This document shows, in pieces, positions 1 through 12,282 of a stretch of 64,000 nt of DNA. How positions within the stretch are numbered: position 1 is the stretch's first letter; each line of letters starts with the position of its first letter. The notes below the pieces were generated by a model that saw nothing but the letters and a program-made list of their open reading frames with translations, was not told the origin of the DNA and searched no databases. Source of the stretch: Owenia fusiformis (Eukaryota > Annelida > Polychaeta > Sabellida > Oweniidae). A program made the translations under genes and the position numbers. Location: NCBI GenBank assembly GCA_903813345.2, contig CAIIXF020000004.1, positions 23,189,985 through 23,253,984 of the forward strand. The letters are read 5' to 3'.

Positions 1-866
1 TGTATGAGGCCATGAAATTTTTCTGGAGCCTTGTTTCTGTTTCTTATTTCAAAATCTTTTGACTCGAAGTCCACATTCTACATACATCCTAAAATACATG
101 ATGAAGATCATAACTATTTATGCACATGCTCCAAAAATATTGAAAAATATCAAAATTAAATAATCAACAATCGTACCGTTAAATAAATTTTCCCATCTAT
201 GTATCCATCCTGTGTGATAGTTAAATTAGACGATCCCTGTATACAGATTTTGATATTATAGCCACAATGCCTTACATGGAATATCCAGTCTTTGATGAAT
301 AATTGAAGAATTGTACGGTTGATATAGATCCAAATCATTGTACAATGTACTGTATTCCATGCCTAAAGAAGAATCGATGAATACTTATAGTAATAGTATT
401 CGTCGACTAATTATAGTTAATTGTTCGATGTAGTCTTATATTTGGTGTGTATTAGGTTTAGAAAATATCAACTTTCCTGTACAATCAACATAAAATAATG
501 TATATACTTACTTGATTTATTTTGCTCGAGTGAAGTTCTTAAAGCCATATCATGCCCACTAAGTTATCATTTGGGTTACTTGTTTATAATTCGCCTTAAT
601 CTCAAATCTACTTTATATAGAGATTTCTATTGAGGGTCTTGATAAATCGAGATTTATTCATTGTAACTTTATACAAGCTTATATTAGGATTAGTCCCGTA
701 TTCATAAGCTCAATGATCCAGTTACCCGGATTCGTGGGTTTATTAGAGAAAATGTTATTATGAAAATTTAATGAGCTTGTTCTAAAGGGTTATTGCGGAA
801 GGTCGGCATGCAGTTTCTTTGTTTAAAAATGTGTAAAGTTTCTCTGGTTGCAGAGTTATTGCAATA
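1..866. other. Intergenic, no gene seen
   Basis: AT-rich sequence with only short open frames in all six frames. I see no splice-flanked coding segment, RNA gene or clear repeat here. Confidence 0.6.
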
Positions 867-868
867 TA

Positions 869-1649
869 CACTCCCCTCCATAAGTTTGGCAACCTTTTTC
901 CCCCATTGAACTGCGTGTTAAAGCCTCTTTACGTTTGAATTTTTATTTATTTAACCGGTGATGAAATAACTTATAATATTGATGAAAACGTAATTTGACT
1001 TTAATTCTAATACCTCCAAATTTTCTCAATTTTTTCTTCAATTACAATAGGTCGAAAATTGATGATAAATTTGATGAATTTTTGAAAATCGTCATTCCCA
1101 TGTAATATTGTCTAACTTTTTTGAACACTAAGTGTTTAGTTTATTTGATGAATATTAAAGTTACAGCGCTTCAAAGTCATTTTTGAAAATAATTTTTCGC
1201 CTCCTGTGTTATTTCAATGGGAGAGTTTTTTTGAAAAACAATTTTGACTTTAAAGCCCTTTAACTTTGTTGAACCTGAAGAAACATATCAATTTTTTGTT
1301 AAATAAAGTTAGCAAATTCAATTGCCTGCCTAACTCGTATTTTTTGCAAGGACTCGGATAGATGGATATTCTGTCATATGGCTTGCGGCAGACCTACCAT
1401 TTCCCATTGGTTAACATGGGAATGTCGATTTTCAAAATTTCATCAAATTTATCATCAATTTTCGACATATTGTAATTGAGGAAAAAAATTGAGAAAATTT
1501 GGAGGTATTGGAATTAAAGTCAAATTACGTTTCCATCAATAGTATAAGTATTTTCATCGCAGGTTAAGTAAATAAAAATTCAAAGGTAAAGAGGCTTTAA
1601 CACGTAGTTCAATGGGGGAAAAAGGTTGCCAAACTTATGGAGGGGAGTG
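869..1649. mobile_element. Non-autonomous TA-flanked inverted-repeat element (family A)
   Basis: The left end (CACTCCCCTCCATAAG, from 869) and right end (CTTATGGAGGGGAGTG, to 1649) are inverted copies. The arms stay complementary for well over 150 bases inward, including the motifs AAGCCTCTTTACG/CGTAAAGAGGCTT and TTTATCATCAATTTTCGAC. TA dinucleotides flank both ends (867-868 and 1650-1651), the target duplication expected of Tc1/mariner-type insertion. No transposase frame is present, so it is a MITE or fold-back derivative. A solo right arm of the same family lies at 45168-45421, and a diverged left end near 39653. Confidence 0.8.
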
Positions 1650-1849
1650 TATGTACCTGTACTTGGGGTCCAAAACCTTCAGAAGGTGTAAACAATAACG
1701 AATCACATTGTTTGATCTGAAAAGAAGTGGTATCGATATGAAGAACTGAATTCAACAATGTTTTTCTCTTAAACCAATCATTGAAAACATTCTGTAAAAA
1801 ATTAGTACCGTGGGTACTGGGCTCACATGGTGTTGCTCAAAAATGAATG

Positions 1850-2560
1850 ATGTCTACAATGACAATGCAGGACACCTGAAATTATTTGTTAAGCTAGGAA
1901 ATGGGCCAAAAAAGAATTTCCCGAAACAAAAATGGCGGCCATTTTGAAAATAGCTTTTGAACCAGGAGTCATAAGGGAGTTTTTGTATTGATGTTGTACA
2001 AAAAAAAACTTTAAACTGGAATCCTATCGACAGAGGTTTCAAGGCAATGGTCGAAAAGTGGATTTCGTGAGACAGATGGACAATTTCGTGAAACAAAAAT
2101 GGCGGCCATTTTGAAAATAGGCGAACTTTTGAACCAGGAGTCATAGGGGAGTTTTTTTTATTGATGATGAACAAAAATAACTTAAAACAGGAATGCTATT
2201 GACAGAGGTTTTAAGGCAAATGGTCCAAAAGTAGATTTCGTGAGACAGATGGACAAATCAATGTGAACTAAAATGGCTGAAAAAAAACAGATATAATTTT
2301 TTGCCGATTTTTTTAACAAAATTATTTCATACAACTACACTTTAAATTGACATGGATTTTAACAATGCAGAACGTCTGAAATTATTTGTAAAGCTAGGAA
2401 ATGGGTCAAAAGTGAATTTCGCGAGACAAAAATGGCGGCCATTTTGAAAATAGGCGAGCTTTTAAACAAGGAGTCATAGGGGAGTCTTCTGTATTGATGT
2501 TGAACAGAAATAACCTAATACAAGAATCCTATCGACAGAGGTTTTAAAACGTGCCATTAT
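1850..2560. repeat. Tandem repeat block with AAAATGGCGGCCATTTT palindromes
   Basis: At least three imperfect units follow each other. Each contains AAATGGCGGCCATTTTGAAA, then GAACCAGGAGTCATA, then a CCTATCGACAGAGGTTT-like end. The block continues at 3393-3750 after an 832-base insertion. The minus-strand open frame across 1854-2174 is a by-product of the repetition. Confidence 0.7.
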
Positions 2561-3392
2561 CACAGGCTGGTATCGAAAGATTTGTCCGCTGTGACGGAGC
2601 ATGCTATTTTTCATAAAAACACTAAGAATGGTTCACGATTTATTTTTTAACTCATATGTTTCGTTATATCAAAGATAATTACTTACTCCATGCAACGGAT
2701 ATACCATTTGCGTGTAACCTTCACTTCTGTTTGAAGTCCAATAACGCTAGGAGTAAAATCTATTGAAAACAACGCCAGAGTATCAAACTCTAAAATGTAC
2801 CATTTCTTTTTTAACTTTTTAATGGCATGATATAGTGATACGATAATATTAACATTTGTTTTCACCATAAGTCTGAATTTATTAATGAGATATTAATGCA
2901 TTGGGTCTTTTTAATGTTTTTATAAAAAATAATATTAATATTTTTTGTCCGCTGTGACGGAGCATTTTCACAGTTCACATTTGCAATTGCTCCGTCACAG
3001 CGGACAAAAAAAATCAAACATTATTTTTTATAAAAGAATTAAAAAGACCAAATACATCAACATCTCATTTATACCTTCATAGTTATGCTGAAACCATGTG
3101 TAAATATTATCGTGTCACTATATCGTGCCATTAGAAACTTAAACAAGAAATGGTACATTTTAAAGTATGATACTCCGGCGCCATTTTCAATAGCTTTTCT
3201 TCCCAGCGTAATTGGACTTCAAACAGAAGTGAAAGTTACCCGCAAATGAAATATCCATTGCTCGCAGTAAGTAATTTTGTATGGTATAACGAAACATATG
3301 ACTTAAAAAATAAATCGTGAAGTATTCTTAGTGTTTTTATGAAAAATAGCATGCTCCGTCACAGCGGACAAATATTTCGATACTAGCCTGTG
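2561..3392. mobile_element. Fold-back inverted-repeat element with 5-bp target duplication
   Basis: The ends CACAGGCTGGTATCGA (2561) and TCGATACTAGCCTGTG (to 3392) are inverted. Both arms carry TTTGTCCGCTGTGACGGAGC, and the same motif occurs again as an inverted pair at the centre (about 2945-3007), giving a nested palindrome. ATTAT occurs immediately outside both ends (2556-2560, 3393-3397). A paralogous repeat unit around 3740 has the same surrounding sequence without the insertion, so the insertion site is visible within the window. No protein is encoded. Confidence 0.8.
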
Positions 3393-3750
3393 ATTATTGT
3401 TGACAGAAAAGTAGATTTCACAAGTCAGATGGACAAATCAATGCTAATTAAAATGGCTGAAAATTAAAAAAATGGATATAAGTTGTTGCTGATTTTTTGC
3501 AACAAAATTATATGATACATCTACTCTTTACAACGACATGGATTTTTACAATGTAAGACACCTGAAATTATTTGTAACGCTAGGAAATGGGTCAAAAGTG
3601 AATTTTGCGAGACGAAAATGGTTGCCATTTTGAAAATAGGCGAGCTTTTGAACCAGGAGTCATAGGGAAGTTTTCTGTATTGATGTTAAACAAAAATAAC
3701 TTAAATCGGGAATCCTATTGACAGAGGTTTTAAAACGTGCCACTATTGTT
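3393..3750. repeat. Continuation of the GGCCATTTT tandem repeat
   Basis: Resumes the repeat that was interrupted at 2560, with the same order of motifs (GAATTTTGCGAGACGAAAATGG, GAACCAGGAGTCATAGG, then a GACAGAGGTTTTAAAACG end). It runs directly into a GACG-type microsatellite. Confidence 0.65.
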
Positions 3751-3797
3751 GACGGACGGACGCACGGACCGACGGACGCACGGACAGACAGACGGAC
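3751..3797. repeat. GACG microsatellite
   Basis: Imperfect tandem GACG/CACG/GACA tetranucleotides closing the preceding repeat block. Confidence 0.85.
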
Positions 3798-3919
3798 ATG
3801 TGAATGATTGCAAAAAACACGGTATTTTATGTAATGTTGACTGATTGACAACAATTTATGCGAAAATAATTTAGAAATATTTTATATAATTGTTTTTGTT
3901 AACATTTTTTCTAGTGCAA

Positions 3920-4292
3920 TTGTTTTTGCTCCTTTCTATACCAATTCTTGAGAATGAAATAAAATGTCTTTTCGAACCTTGTTGGAACAAAATAGCATAT
4001 ACAACATGTTTTTAGACCTCTCAATATTATAGTTATATAAAGGAATTTTTGGTTGATTAAGGTTTGGTTAAAAAAGTATTCAAAAAATTAAAACAAAATG
4101 CCCCAAAATGGATAAAAATCAAGATAAACCTTTTATTTCATTTAAGATACTTTTTTTAAATCAACCAAAATTCCTTTGTACAATTACAATATTGAGAGAC
4201 TTAAACATGTTGTTTTAATGTCGTTTTGTTCCAATGAGGTTGGAAAAGATGTTTCATTTCACTCTGGAAACATGATACCAAGAACAAAACAA
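3920..4292. mobile_element. Fold-back element, about 370 bp
   Basis: The two halves are inverted imperfect copies. TTGGAACAAAAT...ACAACATGTTTTTAGACCTCTCAATATT in the left arm pairs with a right arm ending in TTTTGTTCCAATGAGG, and AAAGGAATTTTTGGTTGATT pairs with AATCAACCAAAATTCCTTT. No coding capacity. Target duplication not resolved. Confidence 0.65.
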
Positions 4293-5490
4293 GTGTTTGA
4301 TGTGTTTTCTAAAACAATATAGATGAAAGTATATGTATTTCAAATTATATTGTTACCATTCAAAAGATGACCATTAAATTGACGATGCGTAAAATTTTTA
4401 GATTTTTTATGACTGGTTTACGAGAAACGTGTGTTCAAAAAGTTCTCCATATCGATACCACTCCTTTACATACATGAACAAACTCTTTATACTCTCCAGC
4501 TGTCATGACATTTGGTTCATATTTGCTCTTGAAAAAATGAATATATCTGTGTCCCATTTTTATTCACACACCCTGTACTCTTATGAAGGATTAATAGACA
4601 TAATTATAATGTCATTATAATGTCGTTATAAAACACTTAGACGACACCCTTATACTGAAAACCTTGATGTTTTGAATCAGTATTTGACCTCTCAGCGAAA
4701 CAGGTCAATTGTACGTGTTCTAAAATATAATGTTTTTTATAACCTCTCCTTGATAATATTATGGAGCATGACTTTCTTAAATTAAAAGTTAATCCGTCCT
4801 TATAAAGGATGGATGTCGATCAAGCATTCGTTTCTGGACAAACATCGATATACCGACGTCTTTAAGTGTTTTATACCATCTGGACTGTATCTTCAAAATC
4901 ATCTTATAATAGGATAGAGCAGATAATTAATAGTCCGGTATCATTTGAATCAGAAAATATCAAAAATGACCTTAACGGAGTTTAGAAGATCATTAATTCT
5001 CTGGAAAAGATAATCATTGACTCGAATGTTTTGTTGTGCTAATCAATGCTCAACGCCATTTAATGGTGATTTAAAAATGTATCATGCCGAACATCTAAAG
5101 ACATTGCTATATGAAAAAAGGCTCAAATTAAATTAATACTATCGAAATACTTTGTATTTTCCCCATATTTTCATTTGAACCCCTGACCACTGGTCACATC
5201 AAACTCTGACTTGTTTGTGCACAAATTTGATTAAATTTGATAGTAAATTATATCTCAATTGCGATCTTAATTGATTGTGTTAAGCCACCAGCTGCACATG
5301 TGAAAACAGCTTGAAACAAGTTAATTGTCAAAGTTCAACCATCATGCCTTGACAAAGCTGACAAAGCCTTGACAAACAGTGGCGTGACTTTAAGGCCGAT
5401 CCAAAATGTGTTTCGCAGAGAGTCACGTGATGCGCTAAATAATAAACAAGATACAATTGGTCGGTTGAATCACGTGACATAACGTAATCA
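4293..5490. other. Intergenic, no gene seen
   Basis: AT-rich spacer before the first gene. Short open frames only, none with splice-site or family support. Confidence 0.5.
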
Positions 5491-5545
5491 GATTGGCCAA
5501 AACCGGTTGATCTATAAATGCACGTCTATATTTACGGAAAGTAAT
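5491..5545 (+). promoter_or_regulatory. Probable core promoter: inverted CCAAT plus TATA box
   Basis: TATAAAT lies at 5513-5519 and ATTGG (CCAAT on the other strand) at 5492-5496, about 90 and 115 bases before the predicted start codon at 5607. A transcription start some 25-30 bases beyond the TATA box would give a 5' UTR of about 60 bases. This is inferred from motif placement only. Confidence 0.5.
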
Positions 5546-5606
5546 TGGTCCGAAAAAAGTACTACAGAATACAACACTGCCTGGGAAGAGAGGTTTAAGT
5601 CTAATA

Positions 5607-8600
5607 ATGTCCAGATTTTTTAGTCTCGTTGCACTATGTTTAAGCTTCAACTTCATCGATGGCCAAGGTAAGTCACTGTATACCCTTTGCATTCGCTCAA
5701 CTTCACTTCTTAAAAGAGAGTTTCGTCTTCAGTAGTTTATTACTAGACGCTGCGCGCAGGGTAGTCACTGTGGCTGATGTCGTGGGTTCAATTTCCACAA
5801 TGTTAAGCTTCATTTACCATATTATATTTAAACTCCATAATTTGAAAGACTTATGAAATGAAGCGGACGTGGTTCTTGATTCAATGATTTTGACCATGAT
5901 CAGATCGAAATGTACATGTATCTTGCAATATACAGTACACAATATTTGGCTCGAAATTAATATTAGGGAACATGTAAGTCTTAATTTCTTCATCATACAG
6001 CTAGTAAGGACAACTGTCTATCGATCTAATTTGATTTTAACCAATATTTAATACTTTTATTCATTTATTTATTTTCAAACATCCGGTGAAATATAAACGT
6101 GCATGTACAGTTAAGGCGGATGACATCACAGTGGGCATATTATCCACTTTTAATTTTACTTTATTTGTTCACCAAACATTGTAAAACATTTTTCCTACTT
6201 ATACTTATATCGAATAACTTTAGAAAAACAAGGACATGTAGCCGAAAATGATGTTCCTAGTATACAACAGTCATCACGATTAGCGTTGAAAATATAATTT
6301 TGTTCAGATCCCCCAGATTTTATGGTGACAACGTCTTGTCACGCTGAGGGTCCAGCTTTGGTGGCGTGCCAAGAAAAATATTTTGGTGACCTAATTGGTG
6401 ACAACGGGCCTAATAGCTACGTCTGTGGTTACGACTCTGATATAGATCCCACTGGTAACAATCCTCCCGTGTGTGACATCGATGAATGCACATGCGTTAA
6501 CGGTATGTGGATATCTCCATCAAGAACTTAATAAGTCTCGGTTATGGTAAATTTAACTCGCTTGTCCTACATTAACTTAAAAGTATTTGAGAAATCTATT
6601 TTCTGGTTATTTTACTTACTCTTTATACAGGATTGCTCGCTGCAACTTCCTCTTTGGATAGTCGCTATGCAGAAGTATTTGGTGTTGACATAAGCGGTAT
6701 GGAAGCGCAAGCATACATGGATCTAGACCAAATTTTGGATGATCTGAATGATTTGTATGGAGTAGAGCTGAGCGATGAAAACAGGTTATATCTAGCTGCT
6801 AACAATGAAGAATTGAATGGTACCCCTCGTTGTACATACTTGAAAAATGTCTCTACGTCTGTATCGACTATGAAAACTCAAATAGACGACTATATATCAA
6901 ACAACCCGTCTGTATCAATTACCATATTGGGTGCACTGCAAAGGATGAGTAACTACTTCAACTGGGTGTTGACGATATATCTACCAAACTGTGAGTATTT
7001 CTATAAAAACGCCTCTCCATGTCACTTGTAGTCATAGTCACGTTGTCATTTTGATTGATTTGATTGGTTCCCATCATTTATTTAGCTTCATAATATGACT
7101 GCATCAGTGTTAACCTGGAAAGATGATATATTTGGGGGGGGGTTGACCTCGGGAACTGGTTAGTACCAAAAATTAAATACACGCCCGTAATTTTTCCAGG
7201 TGGATACGTTTTTTTAAATAATTCACGGGGGGTTCGTATTTGAAAATTTTTGTCCAGATTCACTTATAAATTGTTCAAAATGGTGAATACTTGAAAGCAT
7301 TTTGAATACATTAAGATACCATTACGAAAATGATATTTCAGTTAATTTTTCAAACCTGGCAAAAATAAGTCAATAATATAAGCAAACGCTGAGACACTAT
7401 TTGTAAAAAGGGGCAGGACACCATTGAAGAGTGGCACATGCCAAATTTTGTATTCCAAAGCTTTTATTCTTATTTGAAAGTATGACTAATATGGAAGCTA
7501 AAATATGTTATAAAAATAATTTTATTTTATATTGAATAACATTGGTTAATATGTGTATATTAGTTGCAACGAGAGAGGGTTTTACGTGTATCAGTGACGA
7601 CCAGTGCTTAGGTACTAGACATCGCAGATTATGTGGATCTGATTGCCAGTGTTCCTTGCAATGCCGAGTGAACAACGACTGTAGCGACCCCTCCAGACCA
7701 AATTGCAGGTTTTTATTATTTTATTTCATAAATATAATTGCATGTTGAATCAGCAAGTCGACAGGAATGTTAATATTATCTAGCTTTTCATCTAGGCGAT
7801 TGTTGAAAATTGTAAATTTACTTGAGAATATACATTAGAATTAAACGCAAAGACATAATTTTAAGGTAGGTGATGCAACTACAACGTACCCCGCAACTTT
7901 TCTAACATTGATGTGATATCGATCAAATTTAAAGCTAGCCTACATGTTTTCACACTATGCTTGTCATTTTAAGATCTTTATAACGAACCTGAGGCCTCAT
8001 TATCATCTGGTCGCAACGCAAAATCGCATGCGAATCGCATCGCAAGACATCGCAACGCAACTATTTCCCAAAAATGTTATTATCATTCCATCGCATCGCA
8101 AGTCTGACGCAAAGTTATCGATTTTCTGATCGCAACTAAACAAAAAGTTGCGACGACGTTTACCCTGTCGCAAATCAAATCGCAAATCTAGTTCATCTTT
8201 GAGCGTTATTTTATCTATGTTAATGGATATTTTGTGGTGTTTTATATCGGTCATCTCACTACCTGTTAAGTATTAATCAATAGTATCGAAGAAATTGTTC
8301 AATTTTATTTATTTAATATGATTAAAATATACATTTAATTGAGCCTGTAAATCCTTAAAAATCACGTTTGTTTCTAAATATTGCGAACGCATCACATACT
8401 GTATACGTCTAAGATTGGTGCCTGCAATATTTCGTGCTCTTTGGAGCATAGGATTTTCGCCAATTAAATATTTATCTAGCTAATAAAGCTTGTTTGGTGA
8501 ATTAATCTTGCCACTACTACACTAATGTTCTGAGTATTCCTAGTGTATATGTACCTCACCTACATTGTCTGCAAAAGTACAAGAACAAGAACACCAAGAT

Positions 8601-11600
8601 GTTTCATTTCATTCTGGATCACCACAATCGTATTGGCCGAAGAGTATTTCGAGATAGGTTTAACCATGTTCCTAGATATAGATTAAATATTAAAGACATT
8701 TTATTCGATCGCGTTTGAATATGAATAGAAACATAACGTTGTTAATGGCATATCACTGCAAATTACTAAGTTGTTAAATTTAATAGTTTAAAAATGAAAA
8801 AGCACGATTTTCTTTTTTACATAGACTCTGTATCTGTTGTTCAAGCATCACCCATCGCATTGAAGTTGACTCGTCGGAAAGAGTTAGATTTTCAATTTAA
8901 AATGAGAGTTCCTCTCAAAATTGTAGATTTTTACATTTTCATCCCGACCCTGATTCAAACATGATTTGCTTTGATCACAATGCAAAAGACGTGTTTCATA
9001 TTTTGTTCCAAAGGAAAATAAATGCAATACACTGGAGACATATTTAAACATATATCGATATGGAACCCACAACTTGCAATTTTCTTGCATGTGTATAAAA
9101 TGTAAAATATACACCACCAAATAGAAAACTCATTAGCTGTTATCGTTTCATTGTCTGTTGAAAAATTATGTTGACGGATTTTAGATAGAAGCATTGTAGA
9201 ACACATACAACAACGGCCAAAAGTTCATTTTATTTCAGTTAGTTTCAGTAACATGACAACTTCCCGTTTTAAAAGTTATTTATTTTCAGTGATGTGTGAC
9301 TTACATATTCATCCTCATTTCCACACCAAGTGAACTTATTTTTTCAGCTACCCTTACCCAGCAACTATCCTGTGACTGTATTGTTATTTGACAGCTAAGT
9401 GGTGCCAAAAGAATATTTGCATCCTTCTCAATGAGAGATACTAATAATTCTTGTTCATCATTTGTCCAATTCCTTGCCCTCGAAATGTTTCTTCGACTAC
9501 CGTCTGTTCAATGTAAATCGATTTGCATTTTGGCGCACTTATGTCTTGCACAAGTGTAATGCATGCGCAACCAATCAAATCATATAAATTATTGGATTTC
9601 TATCAATTTCAATCAATCAATGTCAAAAACTAGCGCCAGTGTCCTTTTAAATTTCGCGCCAAAATACACTCTAGACTTGCGATCGCAACTTACGTTTTAA
9701 TTGTTTTGCGATTGCTTTGCGTCTGCGATTGCGCTCAATTGATAATATCACGCATCGCATGCGTTACGAATTGCGATCGCAATCGCATCGCAGACGCAAC
9801 GCAACTATTTGCGACCAGATGATAATGAGGCCTCTGGTCTTTATCACAAGTCAAAAAATAAAAACCATTGAGAAATTGTATTTTCAGGTCTAACAGAGCA
9901 GGTATAATGGTGTGTGGTGATCCACATATCTCTCAGACTATCAAGGGTAGTAGCCATAAACTATGCTATGACTTCTTTGGGGAATCAGGGGCGACCTATC
10001 TTGTCTTTCGAGATCATAACTTAGGTAATTTATCGTATATATTGTAAAGTCATAAATGTGCTCGAGGAAACTATACGTCGCTAAAATATCAAAGAGAAAA
10101 AGTTTTATTTGGCATTTGAATTTTAAGAAAAAATTGAAAAATTATAAATTACTTTTCCGCATTTAAAAAAATAAACATATGATATCGCATATATTCAGGG
10201 CGGAATAATGTTTCAGATGTTATGGCAACGTTTATAACGTCGACTAAAACCAAATATGGCATTGTTGAGTACGTCGGAGCGTTAGAGGTCAGGACGAAAG
10301 ATTTCCGAATGTCAGTAACTCCTCTGATGATAACTTTGCATTCTCCAGGCAAAGATACTCAGATATACAAATGGATGCAGCAAACATTGAACATCGAGAT
10401 TGGATGGGCATCTGTGTCTAAGAAACAGGTACTGTGTCCACTGATTGGGTTGTTTATTTAATTGCTTGATTTTTACTTTATTGCTTAAAAACTATTGCAT
10501 TGGCGAACTTAGAACTCATGAGTGTTTTGAAATCGTAACGTACGATAACTACCAGTTGATACGTTAAGGTTTAAACTATTTTGAAGATACATCTTTAGGG
10601 TACATGTTTAGCTTTTTCCTCCTTTTTCGTTATTTTTCTATAAGTATAAATTTTTGACCGGATTATCTATTACACATGATGCAGTATGCGTGTGATGCAC
10701 ATATTGTACGGCTGGTGTTATCATGTGATCCGTAGTTGTATTGTCGTAGACTTGTTCCTGAAAATATAAAGTTAACTCCTGATTTAAATATGTATTATAC
10801 TTTTGGGTCGCCCTGTTTATGGGACATCTTCTAAAAATGTTCAGCAGTAAAGATTATTACACCTTGGGGTGGCTCTGTTTATTGGACACCTTTTAAATGT
10901 TCATGTTAAAATGTTCAGCAGTAAAAATGATGACATATACAACCAGTATCATTCATCAATTTCTTTATCGTGTGTTTTCATTAACAGGTGCGCATATTTA
11001 TCGATGGTGAAATGGAAATTCTAATCATTCGTAAGGGAAATGCAAAAGGCGAGCAGTTCCTGAACTTCGGTGTTACCGAAATTGATGGCGTCTCTAAATC
11101 AGCCGGTGGTATTCTAGGTGAGCGATGATTATGAATCATTGGTTTAGGTCCATGATGTTCAGATGTTTAATTAACATCAATTAAAACTTAATCATGAAGT
11201 TGAAGTGTTCTGGGTACTTACGCTCTTTGGTAAGCAAAAAAAAGAGTAACATCACTAAGTAGGTTCGTTGTTGGCTATATAATATGATGACGTAATTTTA
11301 TTATAAATAAAACATAATGTTATATACATGTAACAATACTTTTTGCCGATAGGTCTAACAACCAAGAGTGTAATAAAATAGAACTGAGAACATTGTATTG
11401 CATCTGAATCTGAATGGGTACCAATATTAGGCTGATATAGCCATGGCGCTAATGTTTGTTCTAAAACCCCAAGTTAAAAAATAACGTTTCTTTGTGTCTG
11501 GATTATAAAACGACCAATCAGTAGGATATTAGTCGCAGGTCCCTCTGGGCAACTATTACACACAAATCTATCTTTTAGGCCTTGGGTTTAATTTACGAGT

Positions 11601-12025
11601 GTATCCTTTATAATTCTTTTTTTTTAATTTCACCGTCTTTAAAATCAGAAAACAAAGGTCAAACATCCCAAAAATGAGATGTTATAACAAGTTTTTCAGC
11701 AATGGATGAACCAAATCTTTGGAAGACTTTTCCTTGATAACTTTAGGATACCCGACACAAGTCTATAAAAAACCTACAGGCAGTGTGTATGCACTGAATG
11801 AATACTTTATTTTAATATTTTTCAGGATCGATTGGACAATCGGCAATCTTCGATGCACAAACGTCCCACGAAGGTGTCCTTTATTGGGCAAATGTTACAT
11901 TTCCTGTAAAAATAGCCCATCATCAATGCTTGAAGATTTCTGAGAATTTTCAAGACAAATTCAATGACATTTTGCAAATGTTCAAAGTATCTAATGAAAG
12001 ACCAATAGGTCATATTATTCAATGA
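5607..12025 (+). CDS. Secreted protein with ITIH C-terminal-like (GDPH/VWD-like) module, 8 exons
   Basis: Exons 5607-5667, 6308-6502, 6631-6990, 7564-7708, 9888-10024, 10199-10428, 10988-11117 and 11826-12025 all have GT-AG borders and join in phase to 485 aa. Residues 1-20 form a signal peptide (MSRFFSLVALCLSF). Residues 21-205 are Cys-containing and acidic, and I do not recognise them. About 206-253 is a small Cys-rich module (about 10 Cys). From about 254 the protein has CGDPH, then KLCYDFFGESG, an all-beta-looking stretch, and a GGSIGQ motif near residue 420. This order matches the C-terminal domain of inter-alpha-trypsin inhibitor heavy chains (Pfam ITI_HC_C). The VIT and VWA domains of true ITIH proteins are absent, so it is a stand-alone relative. 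The acceptor of exon 6 is ambiguous (10199 or 10217). Function unknown; probably extracellular. Confidence 0.8.
8599..8718 (+). pseudogene. Harbinger transposase N-terminal relic
   Basis: A 39-codon frame reads MFHFILDHHN then RRVFRDRFN followed by a basic stretch. The RRxFRDRxN pattern is typical of the region ahead of the catalytic core in PIF/Harbinger transposases. The DDE core is missing, so this is a fragment. Confidence 0.5.
9301..9495 (-). pseudogene. Myb/SANT-like DNA-binding fragment of a Harbinger element
   Basis: Reading down from about 9495, the frame gives RNWTNDEQELLVSLIEK, about 20 residues later CWVRVAEKISSLG, then stops at 9301. The spacing of W, the E/L-rich helix and the second W is that of the Myb/SANT-like protein encoded beside Harbinger transposases. 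It is on the strand opposite to the transposase relic. Only the N-terminal domain remains, and no start codon is assigned. Confidence 0.5.
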
Positions 12026-12061
12026 TACAAGGAATTTTGAATTATATGAAAATCTTGTTGT

Positions 12062-12067
12062 AATAAA
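12062..12067 (+). terminator. Polyadenylation signal of the ITIH-like gene
   Basis: AATAAA lies 37 bases after the TGA stop (12023-12025), with a second overlapping copy just downstream. Confidence 0.6.
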
Positions 12068-12282
12068 ATAAAATAGAATCAGACTGAATAAAAATGTTGT
12101 TTTGAAGAGAAAAATGTAAAATAAGATTGATAGTATAGAATATTTTTCTTCCATAGATTATCCTATAAAAAAAGTATACAAGTGATAAAGAATTTGGATT
12201 ACATTGGGCCATGAATTGCTAATTTACTTGAAACTGTTAAAAGTTGTGTTGCTCGCCCCCTGGCCCTTATTTTATTTTTTAA

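Larger units (their letters stand above)
7992..9833. mobile_element. PIF/Harbinger-like DNA transposon relic
   Basis: Inverted ends AGGCCTCATTATCATCTGG (from 7992) and CCAGATGATAATGAGGCCT (to 9833) are flanked by CTG at 7989-7991 and 9834-9836, a 3-bp duplication as expected of PIF/Harbinger. Subterminal regions are packed with GCGATCGC/ATCGCAT motifs. Inside are two short coding relics: a plus-strand fragment like the N terminus of Harbinger transposases and a minus-strand Myb/SANT-like fragment. These are the two protein types that Harbinger elements encode. It sits in intron 4 of the ITIH-like gene. Confidence 0.75.

Noticed and set aside
1854-2174. Minus-strand frame of 106 codons
   Set aside because: It lies entirely inside the GGCCATTTT tandem repeat and repeats itself; no coding support.
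5740-5800. GTGGGTTCAATTTCCAC considered as a tRNA or SINE
   Set aside because: A weak B-box resemblance in an intron with no A box or cloverleaf.
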